64,000 nucleotides of DNA, taken from the NCBI GenBank assembly GCA_027075325.1, contig JALTBN010000051.1, positions 125,558-189,557 on the forward strand, given 5' to 3'. Made by a program: the position numbers and the translations under genes. The notes beneath the pieces were generated by a model that saw nothing but the letters and a program-made list of their open reading frames with translations, was not told the origin of the DNA and made no database searches. Source of the DNA: Thermococcus sp. (GTDB lineage: Archaea > Methanobacteriota_B > Thermococci > Thermococcales > Thermococcaceae). Positions 56,130-64,000 of the stretch are shown one piece after another; within the stretch, counting starts at the first letter, position 1, and the number at the start of each line of letters is the position of its first letter.

Positions 56130-56894
56130 GTGGGGAGACAGGTGCTGGGGTTCACCCACGTTTTCACGGGGATAGGAAAAACGGGTGGAATTGTCGTCGA
56201 CGGCGTGTCTTCGGACGTTGTTAAGGTTAGAATAGACCCCGGCCGCTACATTCTGCGGACCGAGAAATATCGCGAGAGAATCCGGTCATTTTTCTCGGCC
56301 CTCCCTGAGCGTTCCATCGTCTGGATTGTCGCCGAGGACAGGCCAGTAAACATTGAAATCCTCAACATCATCTCCAGGAGTGTTCCGGAGGATACCATAA
56401 GGCTGGCTTACATATTCACCCCCCAAAGGGAGCTCGTTAATGAGAAGAAACCGGAATGGGCGGATTCCTTCGAGACGGTCTTCTACGATTCACTGTGGGA
56501 ATTTCTGCGTCAGGATGTGCCCCTGGTTGAGGCATACAGAAGAGCCGCGGAGACCATCGCACGGGCCTTCACGTATCTTCACACAAACCTTGAGGGGAGA
56601 ATGTTAATAAACGTCGACTACGCCGATTTCTTAACCGTAACCGGAGGCGGCAACGTTGGGATTCTCAGGTTGCTGGACAGGATAGACTTCGACTGGCACT
56701 GGGGTCTGTGGGACAGGGGAATGGTGGTGACGCTCGTTGGTGATGACGTATCCCTAAAAGAAGCTCACTCGGTGCTTGAACGGTTCCAGGAGCTCCTTCG
56801 GGAAAAAGATATAATCTGGGGGATGGTGGTCGATGGAAACCTCAGAGGGAAGGCACAGGTGCTGGCACTGCTGGTTAAGAAATGGGGGGAGTAA
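56130..56894 (+). CDS. Divergent FtsZ/tubulin-like protein without the GTPase signature
   Basis: 254 residues. The C-terminal half aligns by eye with FtsZ: INVDYADFLTVTGGGNVGIL (FtsZ: INLDFADV.TVM), then VGDDVSLKEAHSVLERFQELL and DIIWGMVVDGNLRGKAQVLAL. The N-terminus GIGKTGGIVVDGV resembles the FtsZ GxGxGG start. The GGGTGTG loop that binds GTP phosphates is missing; its area reads LPERSIVWIVAEDR. The protein is shorter than FtsZ (about 370 aa). Role unknown: perhaps a structural partner. GTG 56130 is the assumed start with no clear ribosome-binding site. Confidence 0.7.
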   Translation: MGRQVLGFTHVFTGIGKTGGIVVDGVSSDVVKVRIDPGRYILRTEKYRERIRSFFSALPERSIVWIVAEDRPVNIEILNIISRSVPEDTIRLAYIFTPQRELVNEKKPEWADSFETVFYDSLWEFLRQDVPLVEAYRRAAETIARAFTYLHTNLEGRMLINVDYADFLTVTGGGNVGILRLLDRIDFDWHWGLWDRGMVVTLVGDDVSLKEAHSVLERFQELLREKDIIWGMVVDGNLRGKAQVLALLVKKWGE

Positions 56895-56896
56895 CA

Positions 56897-57544
56897 ATGG
56901 TAAAAGCGATTCTCTTTGATATAGACCACACACTGCTAACCGAGGAACCCTTGATGATGCTGTTCCTGCCCCAGGTTTACGAAAAACTGGCAAAACAGAG
57001 GAACATCAACAAGGAGGAGGCCAGGAACCTCTTTCTAAGGGAGATAATGGAGAGAAAGGACTCCTATGAGTGGCACGACTGGAACTTCTTCTTTGGTCTA
57101 TTTAACATCGACATGAAATACGAGGACATCCTGCGGAGGTACCCGCACAAGCTCCACGTTTACCCGGATGTGCCTCCCGTCCTGGAGTGGCTTCGGAGTG
57201 AGGGCTACTCCCTGGGAGTCGTTACCAGCGGGCCTGAATATCAGCGGCTGAAGCTTGAAATAGCAGGGCTTTCAGAATACTTCGACGTTGTGGTCACAAG
57301 GGAAGACGCCGGAACCGTAAAACCGGATCCTAAGATATTCCTGCTCGCTCTGGAGGAACTTGGGGTTAAGCCTTCCGAGTCCGTCATGGTTGGAGATTCC
57401 CTCTGGCAGGATGTTTACGGGGGAAAAAACGTCGGGATGACCTCCGTGTGGATGAACAGGGATGGAGAACGGGATGTACACCTCGCGGACTTTAAGATTC
57501 ACACTATGTACGAGCTGAGGAAGGTGCTGGAGGTGATTGGATGA
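56897..57544 (+). CDS. HAD-superfamily hydrolase
   Basis: 215 residues. Motif I LFDIDHTLL (D8, D10), motif II VVTSGP, motif III Lys in GTVKPDPKIF and motif IV VGDSLWQDVYGG. A helical cap lies between motif I and II. Probably a phosphatase (phosphoglycolate-phosphatase-like); the substrate is unknown. It overlaps the next gene by four bases, so it belongs to an operon running to 59162. Confidence 0.88.
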   Translation: MVKAILFDIDHTLLTEEPLMMLFLPQVYEKLAKQRNINKEEARNLFLREIMERKDSYEWHDWNFFFGLFNIDMKYEDILRRYPHKLHVYPDVPPVLEWLRSEGYSLGVVTSGPEYQRLKLEIAGLSEYFDVVVTREDAGTVKPDPKIFLLALEELGVKPSESVMVGDSLWQDVYGGKNVGMTSVWMNRDGERDVHLADFKIHTMYELRKVLEVIG

Positions 57545-57732
57545 GGGGGAAGGAGATATTCTCCGGGGAAGGAGTTTTCGTGGAGTTTAAGGAAAGGGAA
57601 GTGGAACTTGAAAACGGCCATAAGCTGAAGCACAGGAGCGAGGAGCCGACGGAGCTCTGGTGGAAGCTCAAAGAAGCCATAAAAGGTAAGAAGGTTCGGA
57701 TCGTCGCCTACGAAGCTGGTGAGGGCGAATGA
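57541..57732 (+). CDS. Small protein of unknown function
   Basis: 63 residues, strongly charged (MRGKEIFSGEGVFVEFKERE...), no membrane helix or Cys motif. It overlaps both neighbours by four bases (ATGA), which supports its reality. Family not recognised. Confidence 0.72.
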   Translation: MRGKEIFSGEGVFVEFKEREVELENGHKLKHRSEEPTELWWKLKEAIKGKKVRIVAYEAGEGE

Positions 57733-58541
57733 TAGCCCATCTTATAAACACTGATGTGGGGAACAGGGGGATCCTGGATGTGTACCTCCGCTACCGGCAG
57801 AAAAATCCCAATTTTTTACATAATTCTGCAAAAATGCTTTTAGATAATTACTCTAAGGTTCTGATAATCACGGGCTTCCCCGTGCCCCCCGCCTGGAAGC
57901 CAGAGACAGACGGGCCGCCAGGAGCTCTGGCAATTTACCGGGCCGTTGAAAGGATAGGTGGGAAGGCAGACATCCTCACGTACCCCGAAGTGGAGAACGC
58001 CCTGGCTTCTTTTGGTCCATCCCTCGTCAGGAAACCAAAGGTTTCAAGCTACTCCCTTATCGTTGCGGTGGAGACACCGGGAATGGCCCCTGACGGCAAC
58101 AGATACTCAATGCGCGGAATCAAAGTTGAAAGGGAGGCCCTCGACTGGGCCGTCGTCGAGGCTGCGAGCCTCGGAATTCCAACGGTGGGGATAGGGGACG
58201 GTGGCAACGAAGCCGGGATGGGGAAAGTCCGCGAACTCGTTGAGAGGTTCATCCCCAACGGAGAAAAGATAGGAAGCGTTATCGAGACCGATGAGCTTAT
58301 AGTTTCAGCGGTTTCCAACTGGGGAGCCTACGGCCTTGTGGCGGAGGCCTCGGTGGAGTTCGGCCAGAACCTGCTGGAAGACTGGGATGAAAATAAAATC
58401 GTTTCCACATTGGCCAAAAATGGGCTTATAGACGGTGTAACCGGCGAAGCTGAGGCCAGCGTCGACGGCATCCCGCTGAAGGTTCACGTGGCGATGGTTG
58501 AACTTTTAAAGGCACTCATCAACGCTGAACTGGGTGATTGA
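57729..58541 (+). CDS. D-glutamate cyclase-like protein (DUF4392 / DGLUCY C-terminal domain)
   Basis: 270 residues. Blocks LIITGFPVPPAWKPETDGPPGALA, VETPGMAPDGNRYSM and GIGDGGNEAGMG fit the D-glutamate cyclase C-terminal domain, the enzyme that turns D-glutamate into 5-oxo-D-proline. Whether Thermococcus handles D-glutamate is unknown; note the Asp/Glu racemase at 18 kb. It lies inside the HAD-to-HD operon. Confidence 0.75.
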   Translation: MIAHLINTDVGNRGILDVYLRYRQKNPNFLHNSAKMLLDNYSKVLIITGFPVPPAWKPETDGPPGALAIYRAVERIGGKADILTYPEVENALASFGPSLVRKPKVSSYSLIVAVETPGMAPDGNRYSMRGIKVEREALDWAVVEAASLGIPTVGIGDGGNEAGMGKVRELVERFIPNGEKIGSVIETDELIVSAVSNWGAYGLVAEASVEFGQNLLEDWDENKIVSTLAKNGLIDGVTGEAEASVDGIPLKVHVAMVELLKALINAELGD

Positions 58542-59162
58542 ATGAAGCTTGAAGAGTTCCTGCCAGATCCCCATTCCAGAGCGCTGGTGGAAAAAACGAG
58601 GGAGTTCGCCAGGGGATTCTTTGAAGGGGATGGAACGCATGGATTCAGCCACGTGGAGAGGGTTTTCAACCTCTGCCTCCACATAGGGAGGGAAGAGGGG
58701 GCCGACCTGGAGGTTCTGGCCTTGGCCGCCCTACTGCACGACGTCGCCCGGCCGCTTGAGAGCGCTGGAAAGGTGGAGGACCATGCCGTTGAGGGAGCAA
58801 GGATAGCGCGGAGATTCCTGCGGGGACTCGGCTATCCGGAGGAGAAGGTGGAAGCGGTTGCCCACGCGATAGAGGCCCATAGATTCTCCCGCGGCCCCGA
58901 GCCGGAGACGCTGGAAGCCAGAATCCTCAGCGACGCAGACAAGCTCGATGCCGTTGGTGCCATAGGAATCGCAAGAGTGTTCATGTATTCAGGGGAGCAC
59001 GGGCGCGGCATCGAGGACTCAATCAAACACTTTGATGAGAAGATACTGAAGCTTAAAGATTTGATGTACACAGAAACAGCAAAGAGAATCGCAGAGGAAC
59101 GTCACCGCTTCACAGAGGAGTTTGTACGCAGAATACGGCTGGAAATCGAGGGAGAGCTCTGA
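58542..59162 (+). CDS. HD-domain phosphohydrolase
   Basis: 206 residues. The metal site follows H..HD..D: THGFSHVERVF, ALLHDVARPL, IEAHRFSRG and DADKLDAVGA. Members are metal-dependent phosphodiesterases or nucleotidases (COG1418-like). It directly follows the D-glutamate cyclase-like gene and ends the operon. Confidence 0.85.
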   Translation: MKLEEFLPDPHSRALVEKTREFARGFFEGDGTHGFSHVERVFNLCLHIGREEGADLEVLALAALLHDVARPLESAGKVEDHAVEGARIARRFLRGLGYPEEKVEAVAHAIEAHRFSRGPEPETLEARILSDADKLDAVGAIGIARVFMYSGEHGRGIEDSIKHFDEKILKLKDLMYTETAKRIAEERHRFTEEFVRRIRLEIEGEL

Positions 59163-59273
59163 ATTTCCTCTGGAATTATCTAACTCCTCATCCACACGTG
59201 ATTATAATAAGGTTTTTAAATGCCTCCCTGAATTTAGGTTAGCCCGTTCACGGTCATTCTGGGAGGTGAGCGA

Positions 59274-59786
59274 ATGAAGGCGCCGATATGTGAGGTGTGT
59301 TTGAAAACGGATGATATTCTCTGCCCCGCGGATGAGAAGAAGCTTCAGGAGGGTATAATCTCGGAGCTTGATGTTAAGGTGGCCAGGATGCTCTACCGGT
59401 TTCTGGGCGACGTTGATATTGAGTTCAAGAAGGCCGTCGAGGCCGGGGACCTTGTGGTCATCGCCGTCGGGAAAGGAGACGTTCCCGTTGTAATCGGCAA
59501 GGGTGGAAAAAACATAAAAGCAATGGTAAAGGAGCTCGGCAAGAGGGTTCGCGTTATAGAGGTCGCAGGGGGCGAGATGACTGAGGAGCTCAAAAAACTG
59601 GCCACGGATTTGTTCTACCCCGCCAGTGTTTTCGGGGTTAACATAGTTCACAAACCCGGTGGAAAGCAGTCATATAAGGTTCTGGTGCTCAACAGAGACA
59701 GGAGAAAGCTCCCTGAGAAGCCTGAACTCCTTGAGAAGGTCATGACCCTCCTAACCGGGAAGGACGTTAAAATCGCCTTCGTCTGA
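59274..59786 (+). CDS. KH-domain NusA-like transcription factor
   Basis: 170 residues. An N-terminal zinc-knuckle-like segment (CEVCLKTDDILC) precedes a KH fold with the GxxG loop in VVIGKGGKNIKAM and the C-terminal part ATDLFYPASVFGVNIV. Archaeal NusA-like proteins have one or two KH domains and bind RNA. It is often found near aspS in Thermococcales, as here. GGGAGGTGAGCG precedes ATG 59274; TATA GTTTTTAAATG near 59213. Confidence 0.82.
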   Translation: MKAPICEVCLKTDDILCPADEKKLQEGIISELDVKVARMLYRFLGDVDIEFKKAVEAGDLVVIAVGKGDVPVVIGKGGKNIKAMVKELGKRVRVIEVAGGEMTEELKKLATDLFYPASVFGVNIVHKPGGKQSYKVLVLNRDRRKLPEKPELLEKVMTLLTGKDVKIAFV

Positions 59787-59855
59787 CAGGCCCTCTGTTT
59801 CCCCTTCTTCCTATAACTTTAAAAGCATGGCAACCCGCTCTCTCCGGTGATGCTC

Positions 59856-61172
59856 ATGCTGAGGACTCACTACTCCAACGAGATAACCGAGGAACTCAAT
59901 GGCCAGCGCGTTAAGGTTGCGGGATGGGTCTGGGAGGTCAAGGACCTCGGAGGAATAAAGTTCCTCTGGATAAGGGACAGGGAAGGCATAGTCCAGATAA
60001 CCGCCCCAAAGAAAAAGGTCTCGCCCGAACTCTTCAAGCTCATCCCAAAGCTCAACGCCGAGGACGTTGTTGCGGTGGAGGGTGTTGTGAACTTCACCCC
60101 CAAGGCCAAGCTCGGCTTTGAGATACTGCCTGAAAAGCTCCAGATTCTCAGCAGGGCGGAGAGCCCCCTTCCCCTCGATCCAACCGGCAAGGTCAAGGCC
60201 GAGCTCGACACCCGCCTGGACAACCGCTTCATGGACCTCAGGAACCCGGAGGTAATGGCCATCTTCAAAATCCGCTCAAGCGTCTTCAAAGCCGTCAGGG
60301 ACTTCTTCCACGAGAACGGCTTCATTGAAGTCCACACCCCAAAGATCATCGCCACCGCCACTGAGGGCGGGACCGAGCTCTTCCCGATGAAGTATTTTGA
60401 GGAGGACGCTTTTCTTGCTCAGAGCCCCCAGTTATACAAGCAGATAATGATGGCAAGCGGGCTGGACAGGGTTTACGAGATAGCCCCAATTTTTAGGGCT
60501 GAGGAGCACAACACCACGCGCCATTTAAACGAGGCCTGGAGTATAGACAGCGAGATGGCCTTCATCGAGAACGAAGAGGAGGTTATGGGCTTCCTTGAGA
60601 GACTCGTGGCCCGTGCCGTGGACTACGTCAGAGAGAACAACTCCAGGGAGCTTGAGATACTCAACTTCGAGCTGGAAGAGCCGAGGCTCCCCTTCCCCCG
60701 TGTGAGCTACGATAAAGCCCTTGAGATTTTAGCAGACCTCGGTAAAACTATAGAGTGGGGTGAGGACATCGACACTGAGGGCGAGAGGCTCCTTGGCAGG
60801 TACCTGACGGAGAACGAGAACGCCCCCCTCTACTTCCTCTACCGCTACCCCAGTGAGGCCAAGCCGTTCTATATAATGAAATATGATAATAAGCCCGAAC
60901 TGTGCAGGGCCTTCGACCTTGAGTACCGCGGTGTGGAGATAAGCTCCGGCGGCCAGAGGGAGCACCGCTACGATGTCCTCGTGGAACAGATAAAGGAGAA
61001 AGGGCTCAATCCAGCGAGCTTTGAGTTCTACCTCAAGGCCTTCCGCTACGGCATGCCTCCCCATGGGGGCTTCGGTCTGGGCGCGGAGAGGCTCATAAAG
61101 CAGATGCTCGACCTTCCCAACATAAGGGAGGTAATCCTTTTCCCGCGCGACAGGCGGAGGCTCACGCCGTAA
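59856..61172 (+). CDS. aspS: Aspartyl-tRNA synthetase
   Basis: 438 residues, class II: N-terminal OB anticodon domain (VKVAGWVWEVKDLGGIKF), motif 2 FRAEEHNTTRHLNEAW and motif 3 GFGLGAERL. Length equals the characterised T. kodakarensis enzyme, which is specific for tRNA-Asp. GGTGAT (59846-59851) and four bases place the start at ATG 59856; the longer frame from 59847 begins in the ribosome-binding site. Confidence 0.96.
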   Translation: MLRTHYSNEITEELNGQRVKVAGWVWEVKDLGGIKFLWIRDREGIVQITAPKKKVSPELFKLIPKLNAEDVVAVEGVVNFTPKAKLGFEILPEKLQILSRAESPLPLDPTGKVKAELDTRLDNRFMDLRNPEVMAIFKIRSSVFKAVRDFFHENGFIEVHTPKIIATATEGGTELFPMKYFEEDAFLAQSPQLYKQIMMASGLDRVYEIAPIFRAEEHNTTRHLNEAWSIDSEMAFIENEEEVMGFLERLVARAVDYVRENNSRELEILNFELEEPRLPFPRVSYDKALEILADLGKTIEWGEDIDTEGERLLGRYLTENENAPLYFLYRYPSEAKPFYIMKYDNKPELCRAFDLEYRGVEISSGGQREHRYDVLVEQIKEKGLNPASFEFYLKAFRYGMPPHGGFGLGAERLIKQMLDLPNIREVILFPRDRRRLTP

Positions 61173-61237
61173 GGCCTTTATACTTTCCTTCCTATTTTGG
61201 TCAGCTTCGATAGTAATAACGTTTTGGAGGCGAAAGG

Positions 61238-63319
61238 ATGAGAAAGGAACTTAGCCTGCTGTTGATCGGCCTTCTAATTTTCATACCCCTACCGTACGGA
61301 GGAGCGGCATCCACGCTGAAGGCTTCAATCACCCCGATAACCCTCGGTCTCGGCGACAGCGTGGAGATAGCCAACTACACGATACAGTTCTACGACGTAA
61401 GTACAAACTGGAGCCTCGTCACCATTCAGGTGCTCCACCCAGGGGGTGCCCAGCTCTTCTTCCTGAAGGAGGGGGAGACCGGCTACTTCCCATCGCGAGG
61501 CTCAGAGGTATTCGACGTGACGGTGCAGTCAATAGACCGTGCGGAGGGCACGGTAACCCTGCTCATATCCTCCCCACTGAGGACCGTCAGAAAAGACCTT
61601 GAAATGACAAAAAACGAGACTGTTGTCCTCAATTCCAACGTTCAGATTCACCTGTACGATTCCTGGGAAAACGGTGCCAAACTTGGAGTTAAGATACCGC
61701 CCTACTCGGGCTTCATAACGTTCACCCTCCGCAGGTTTGAGGGAAAGTCCTTTACTTATCCCCTCTCTGAATCACTCCGCTATGAGAACTACCTCCGCGT
61801 CTCGCTGGTCTCGGCATCGCCGTCTTCCGCGGTGTTGGACGTTTACATGCCAGCCCTGGACGCCGACAACCTGACGCTCACCACCATTCCCGCAGGCAAC
61901 TCCTCTGTGCCGGTGAAACTGAAGCAGCCAAAACCCTACGTCCCGGTATACTCCGGCTACCTGTTCACCGGCGAGTCCGTCAGTGTCACTACAGGAAACG
62001 GGACATACGGCGTCCTCCTGACGGGAATTGAAAACGGCTCCGCGACTATTAAACTGGAGAAGAAAAGCGGGAACTCCACATCACTCACCCTTTCCCCCGG
62101 CAGCGAACCGGTCCAGGCAGAGGGCTTTGCACTCATGCTATCCCTTGGAAACATCGACTCCGAGCACGGCAGGGTTTTCCTCAACGTGTATGCCCCAACG
62201 GGCTCCTCTGTCAGGGCTCCGAGAAGACCCGCCAATGTAAACATCTCCATTAGTGCCATCCCCACCAGCCTCATGCTTGGAGAGGAAGTCGCAGTTTACA
62301 TAAACGTGGAGAACCTTGGACCTGGTGATGCCAGGGACCTCGTTGTGGCCGCACCCATACCATCAGGCTTCGAGCTCGTAGGAAACGAGACAGGATGGTC
62401 GGTTGGAGATCTTCCGGCTTATTCCCGTGTTCCAGCCCTTGTCTACATCCTCCGCCCAACTTCGCCCGGCGAGTTCAAGATTTCAGGCGTCATGGCAACG
62501 TACTACAACGAATCGGGCTCAAGGATCCAGGTTACCGCAGGGCCGGAGACTGTAAGGGTCTACTCACTTCCGGAGCTTCAGATGAACGTTCTGGCCTCCA
62601 ACTCAACCTACGGCGGAAACTGGGGAACGTACGTGAAGACGGAGAAGAACCGCCCGGTGACTCTCCTCTTCAACATCTCTGCGGGGGGGGACAACCCAAG
62701 CTTCGAGTTCGTTAAGGATGCAGCCATCCACGTTGAGTATCCTGCTGGTGTCGTTGGCCCGGCACTCATAGGAGTGGGCAATATAAGCGCAGGAAAGAAC
62801 GTTCAGAAGGCCATCCAGGCCAGAGTTCTCTCAGAGGGACACTTCCCCATCAAAGTCTCACTGACTTACAAGGACCCGCTTGGAAACGAACACGAGCTCG
62901 ACATCGGCACGGCCATCGTCCTGGACAGCACACCTCCAAAGGTCGTGGTGAAGGAGGAGACAGTTCATGTCTACCCCAGTGAGGATCAGCTCCCATCCTT
63001 TGTGAACCAGAGCCTCCAGAACTCCACGAACGCGACGGCCCTTGCCCAGAGGCTCCAGGGAGTTATATCCTACTACCTGCCGAAGGAGAGCGGACCGGAC
63101 TACTGGAAGATGGCCTCGGTTATCCTCCTGATATTGGCACTAATCCTGGCGTATCTGGCCTACGGGTACTACAGGGAGGTTCAGATTTTCCGCAGGGCCC
63201 TCCTGAGGAAAAGGAGGAGCAGGCCGGGAGGACTTCCAAAGCGGTGGAAGCGCGACGAGCTGGAGCAGCTCATAAGGGAGCTCAGGGTCGAGATGATTGA
63301 GAAGTTTGAGAGGCGTTAG
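61238..63319 (+). CDS. Membrane-anchored surface protein with CARDB/DUF11-like domain
   Basis: 693 residues. Signal peptide ([19 protein letters not shown]), then three repeated beta domains of ~100 residues with shared blocks ([51 protein letters not shown]), next a CARDB/DUF11-like fold at about 340-430 ([22 protein letters not shown]), and a C-terminal membrane helix ([17 protein letters not shown]) followed by a basic cytoplasmic tail. It has many N-glycosylation sequons. Binding partner unknown. Confidence 0.78.
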   Translation: MRKELSLLLIGLLIFIPLPYGGAASTLKASITPITLGLGDSVEIANYTIQFYDVSTNWSLVTIQVLHPGGAQLFFLKEGETGYFPSRGSEVFDVTVQSIDRAEGTVTLLISSPLRTVRKDLEMTKNETVVLNSNVQIHLYDSWENGAKLGVKIPPYSGFITFTLRRFEGKSFTYPLSESLRYENYLRVSLVSASPSSAVLDVYMPALDADNLTLTTIPAGNSSVPVKLKQPKPYVPVYSGYLFTGESVSVTTGNGTYGVLLTGIENGSATIKLEKKSGNSTSLTLSPGSEPVQAEGFALMLSLGNIDSEHGRVFLNVYAPTGSSVRAPRRPANVNISISAIPTSLMLGEEVAVYINVENLGPGDARDLVVAAPIPSGFELVGNETGWSVGDLPAYSRVPALVYILRPTSPGEFKISGVMATYYNESGSRIQVTAGPETVRVYSLPELQMNVLASNSTYGGNWGTYVKTEKNRPVTLLFNISAGGDNPSFEFVKDAAIHVEYPAGVVGPALIGVGNISAGKNVQKAIQARVLSEGHFPIKVSLTYKDPLGNEHELDIGTAIVLDSTPPKVVVKEETVHVYPSEDQLPSFVNQSLQNSTNATALAQRLQGVISYYLPKESGPDYWKMASVILLILALILAYLAYGYYREVQIFRRALLRKRRSRPGGLPKRWKRDELEQLIRELRVEMIEKFERR

Positions 63320-63359
63320 GGAGGCCAATTTTTTAAACCCCTCCCACTTCTTTTTCATC

Positions 63360-63722
63360 ATGAGCGAGTTTAAGTTCAAACAGGTTATGGTCACGAGAAG
63401 GGATCTCAAGCTCAGCAAGGGCAAATTCGCAGTTCAGGTCGCACACGGTGCCGTTACCGCAGCGCTTAAGGCCCAGAAGGAGAAGCTCGAGTGGTTCAAG
63501 GCATGGTTCCACGAGGGGCAGAAGAAGGTCGTTGTTAAGGCGGAGAACCTTGAGGAGCTCTTCAGACTAAAGGCGGAGGCAGAGAAGCTCGGCATTCCAA
63601 CTGCCCTCGTCAGGGACGCCGGTTTGACCGAGATTCCGCCGGGGACGATAACCGTTCTGGCGATCGGCCCCGCTCCGGAGGAGCTGGTTGATAAGGTTAC
63701 CGGACATCTGAAGCTGGTGTGA
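63360..63722 (+). CDS. pth2: Peptidyl-tRNA hydrolase Pth2
   Basis: 120 residues. The Pth2 core [26 protein letters not shown], then [14 protein letters not shown] and [22 protein letters not shown] are fully present. It frees tRNA from prematurely released peptidyl-tRNA. TTTTTTAAACCC near 63330 would give a leaderless mRNA at ATG 63360. Two bases before the truD start region. Confidence 0.95.
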   Translation: MSEFKFKQVMVTRRDLKLSKGKFAVQVAHGAVTAALKAQKEKLEWFKAWFHEGQKKVVVKAENLEELFRLKAEAEKLGIPTALVRDAGLTEIPPGTITVLAIGPAPEELVDKVTGHLKLV

Positions 63723-63725
63723 AGC

Positions 63726-64000
63726 ATGGACTACCGCGAGTTCTTTTCTCAATTCCGCTACCTGAGCGAGACCCCCGGGATAGGGGGGAGGATCAAGAGC
63801 CGGCCCGAGGATTTTATCGTGATTGAAGATCCCCTGCCTTCTATCTTCGAGGGGAGAAAGCACGCGATATTTCTCCTCAAAAAGAGGAACTGGGACACGA
63901 TGGCGGCCGTGAAGGAGATAGCCAAGCGGGCCGGAATAAGGCACCGCGATATCGGCTTCGCCGGGACCAAGGACAGGCACGCCGTGACCTACCAGTACAT
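63726..64000 (+). CDS. truD: tRNA pseudouridine synthase TruD, 3' end outside window
   Basis: Partial, 91 codons visible from ATG 63726 ([10 protein letters not shown]). [16 protein letters not shown] and [14 protein letters not shown] lead to the TruD catalytic block [15 protein letters not shown], whose Asp performs the reaction at tRNA U13. Three bases after pth2, so co-transcribed. The gene runs off the right edge. Confidence 0.94.
   Translation, partial: MDYREFFSQFRYLSETPGIGGRIKSRPEDFIVIEDPLPSIFEGRKHAIFLLKKRNWDTMAAVKEIAKRAGIRHRDIGFAGTKDRHAVTYQY

Overview
The window looks like a chromosomal segment of a Thermococcus-type hyperthermophilic euryarchaeon (order Thermococcales). Evidence: fused methionyl-tRNA synthetase with a C-terminal tRNA-binding domain, fused hexulose-phosphate synthase/isomerase, two tandem 2-oxoacid:ferredoxin oxidoreductase sets, aRF1, LrpA, Trm10, Trm5, RaSEA, three CGP-CTERM surface proteins (a sorting signal typical of this order), GGTGAT-type ribosome-binding sites, archaeal TATA boxes and many short ATGA overlaps. 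Most genes are GC-rich; one short island (about 25.9-27.8 kb) is plainly AT-rich.

Layout. 1-5.1 kb: 3' part of an intein-containing RtcB RNA ligase, MetRS, a VapBC pair and a small unknown protein. 5.2-6.1 kb: a PTPS-family pterin enzyme and a DUF192 protein. 6.1-11.5 kb: one leftward operon encoding delta-alpha-beta-gamma (2-oxoglutarate:ferredoxin oxidoreductase type) followed by a second alpha-beta-gamma set without its own delta. 11.6-14.1 kb: RaSEA, a second PIN toxin pair, SurE. 14.3-21.9 kb: surface-protein region with three CGP-CTERM proteins around a racemase/cupin pair. 22-25.8 kb: TldD/TldE-like proteins and Trm5. 25.8-27.8 kb: AT-rich island with a Panacea-domain gene overlapping a possible nuclease gene, a gene remnant, and tRNA-Glu(UUC) at its edge. 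28-29.5 kb: a small drug/metabolite-type membrane protein and Trm10. 29.5-36.1 kb: a six-gene membrane complex resembling group 4 hydrogenases whose large subunit lacks all four NiFe-ligand cysteines. 36.4-49.2 kb: ValRS, a radical SAM-TRAM protein, a secreted GH13 glycosidase, SpoIIM-like protein, a stand-alone lipoate-ligase C-terminal domain, ArgRS, a DapA-family aldolase, RelBE and aRF1. 49.2-54 kb: uracil-C5 RNA methyltransferase, LrpA, an ABC exporter and a lipoprotein. 54-59.2 kb: HPS-PHI, a cofactor-dependent phosphoglycerate mutase, a degenerate FtsZ/tubulin-like protein, then HAD, a small protein, D-glutamate cyclase-like and HD-domain genes. 59.2-64 kb: NusA-like KH protein, AspRS, a large surface protein, Pth2 and the 5' end of truD.

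The strongest leads are: (1) the cysteine-less hydrogenase-related complex; (2) a cis element (TTTAAA, six bases, GTGGATGGA, then an inverted TGGA/TCCA dyad) found at the same position in the promoters of both that complex and the 2-oxoacid oxidoreductase operon 25 kb away, which suggests one regulator for both; (3) the Panacea/putative nuclease island beside tRNA-Glu; (4) an FtsZ-like protein without the GTP-binding signature; (5) an alternating GTATC/GATAC array in front of the DapA-like gene. All assignments come from reading the sequence; no database search was run.
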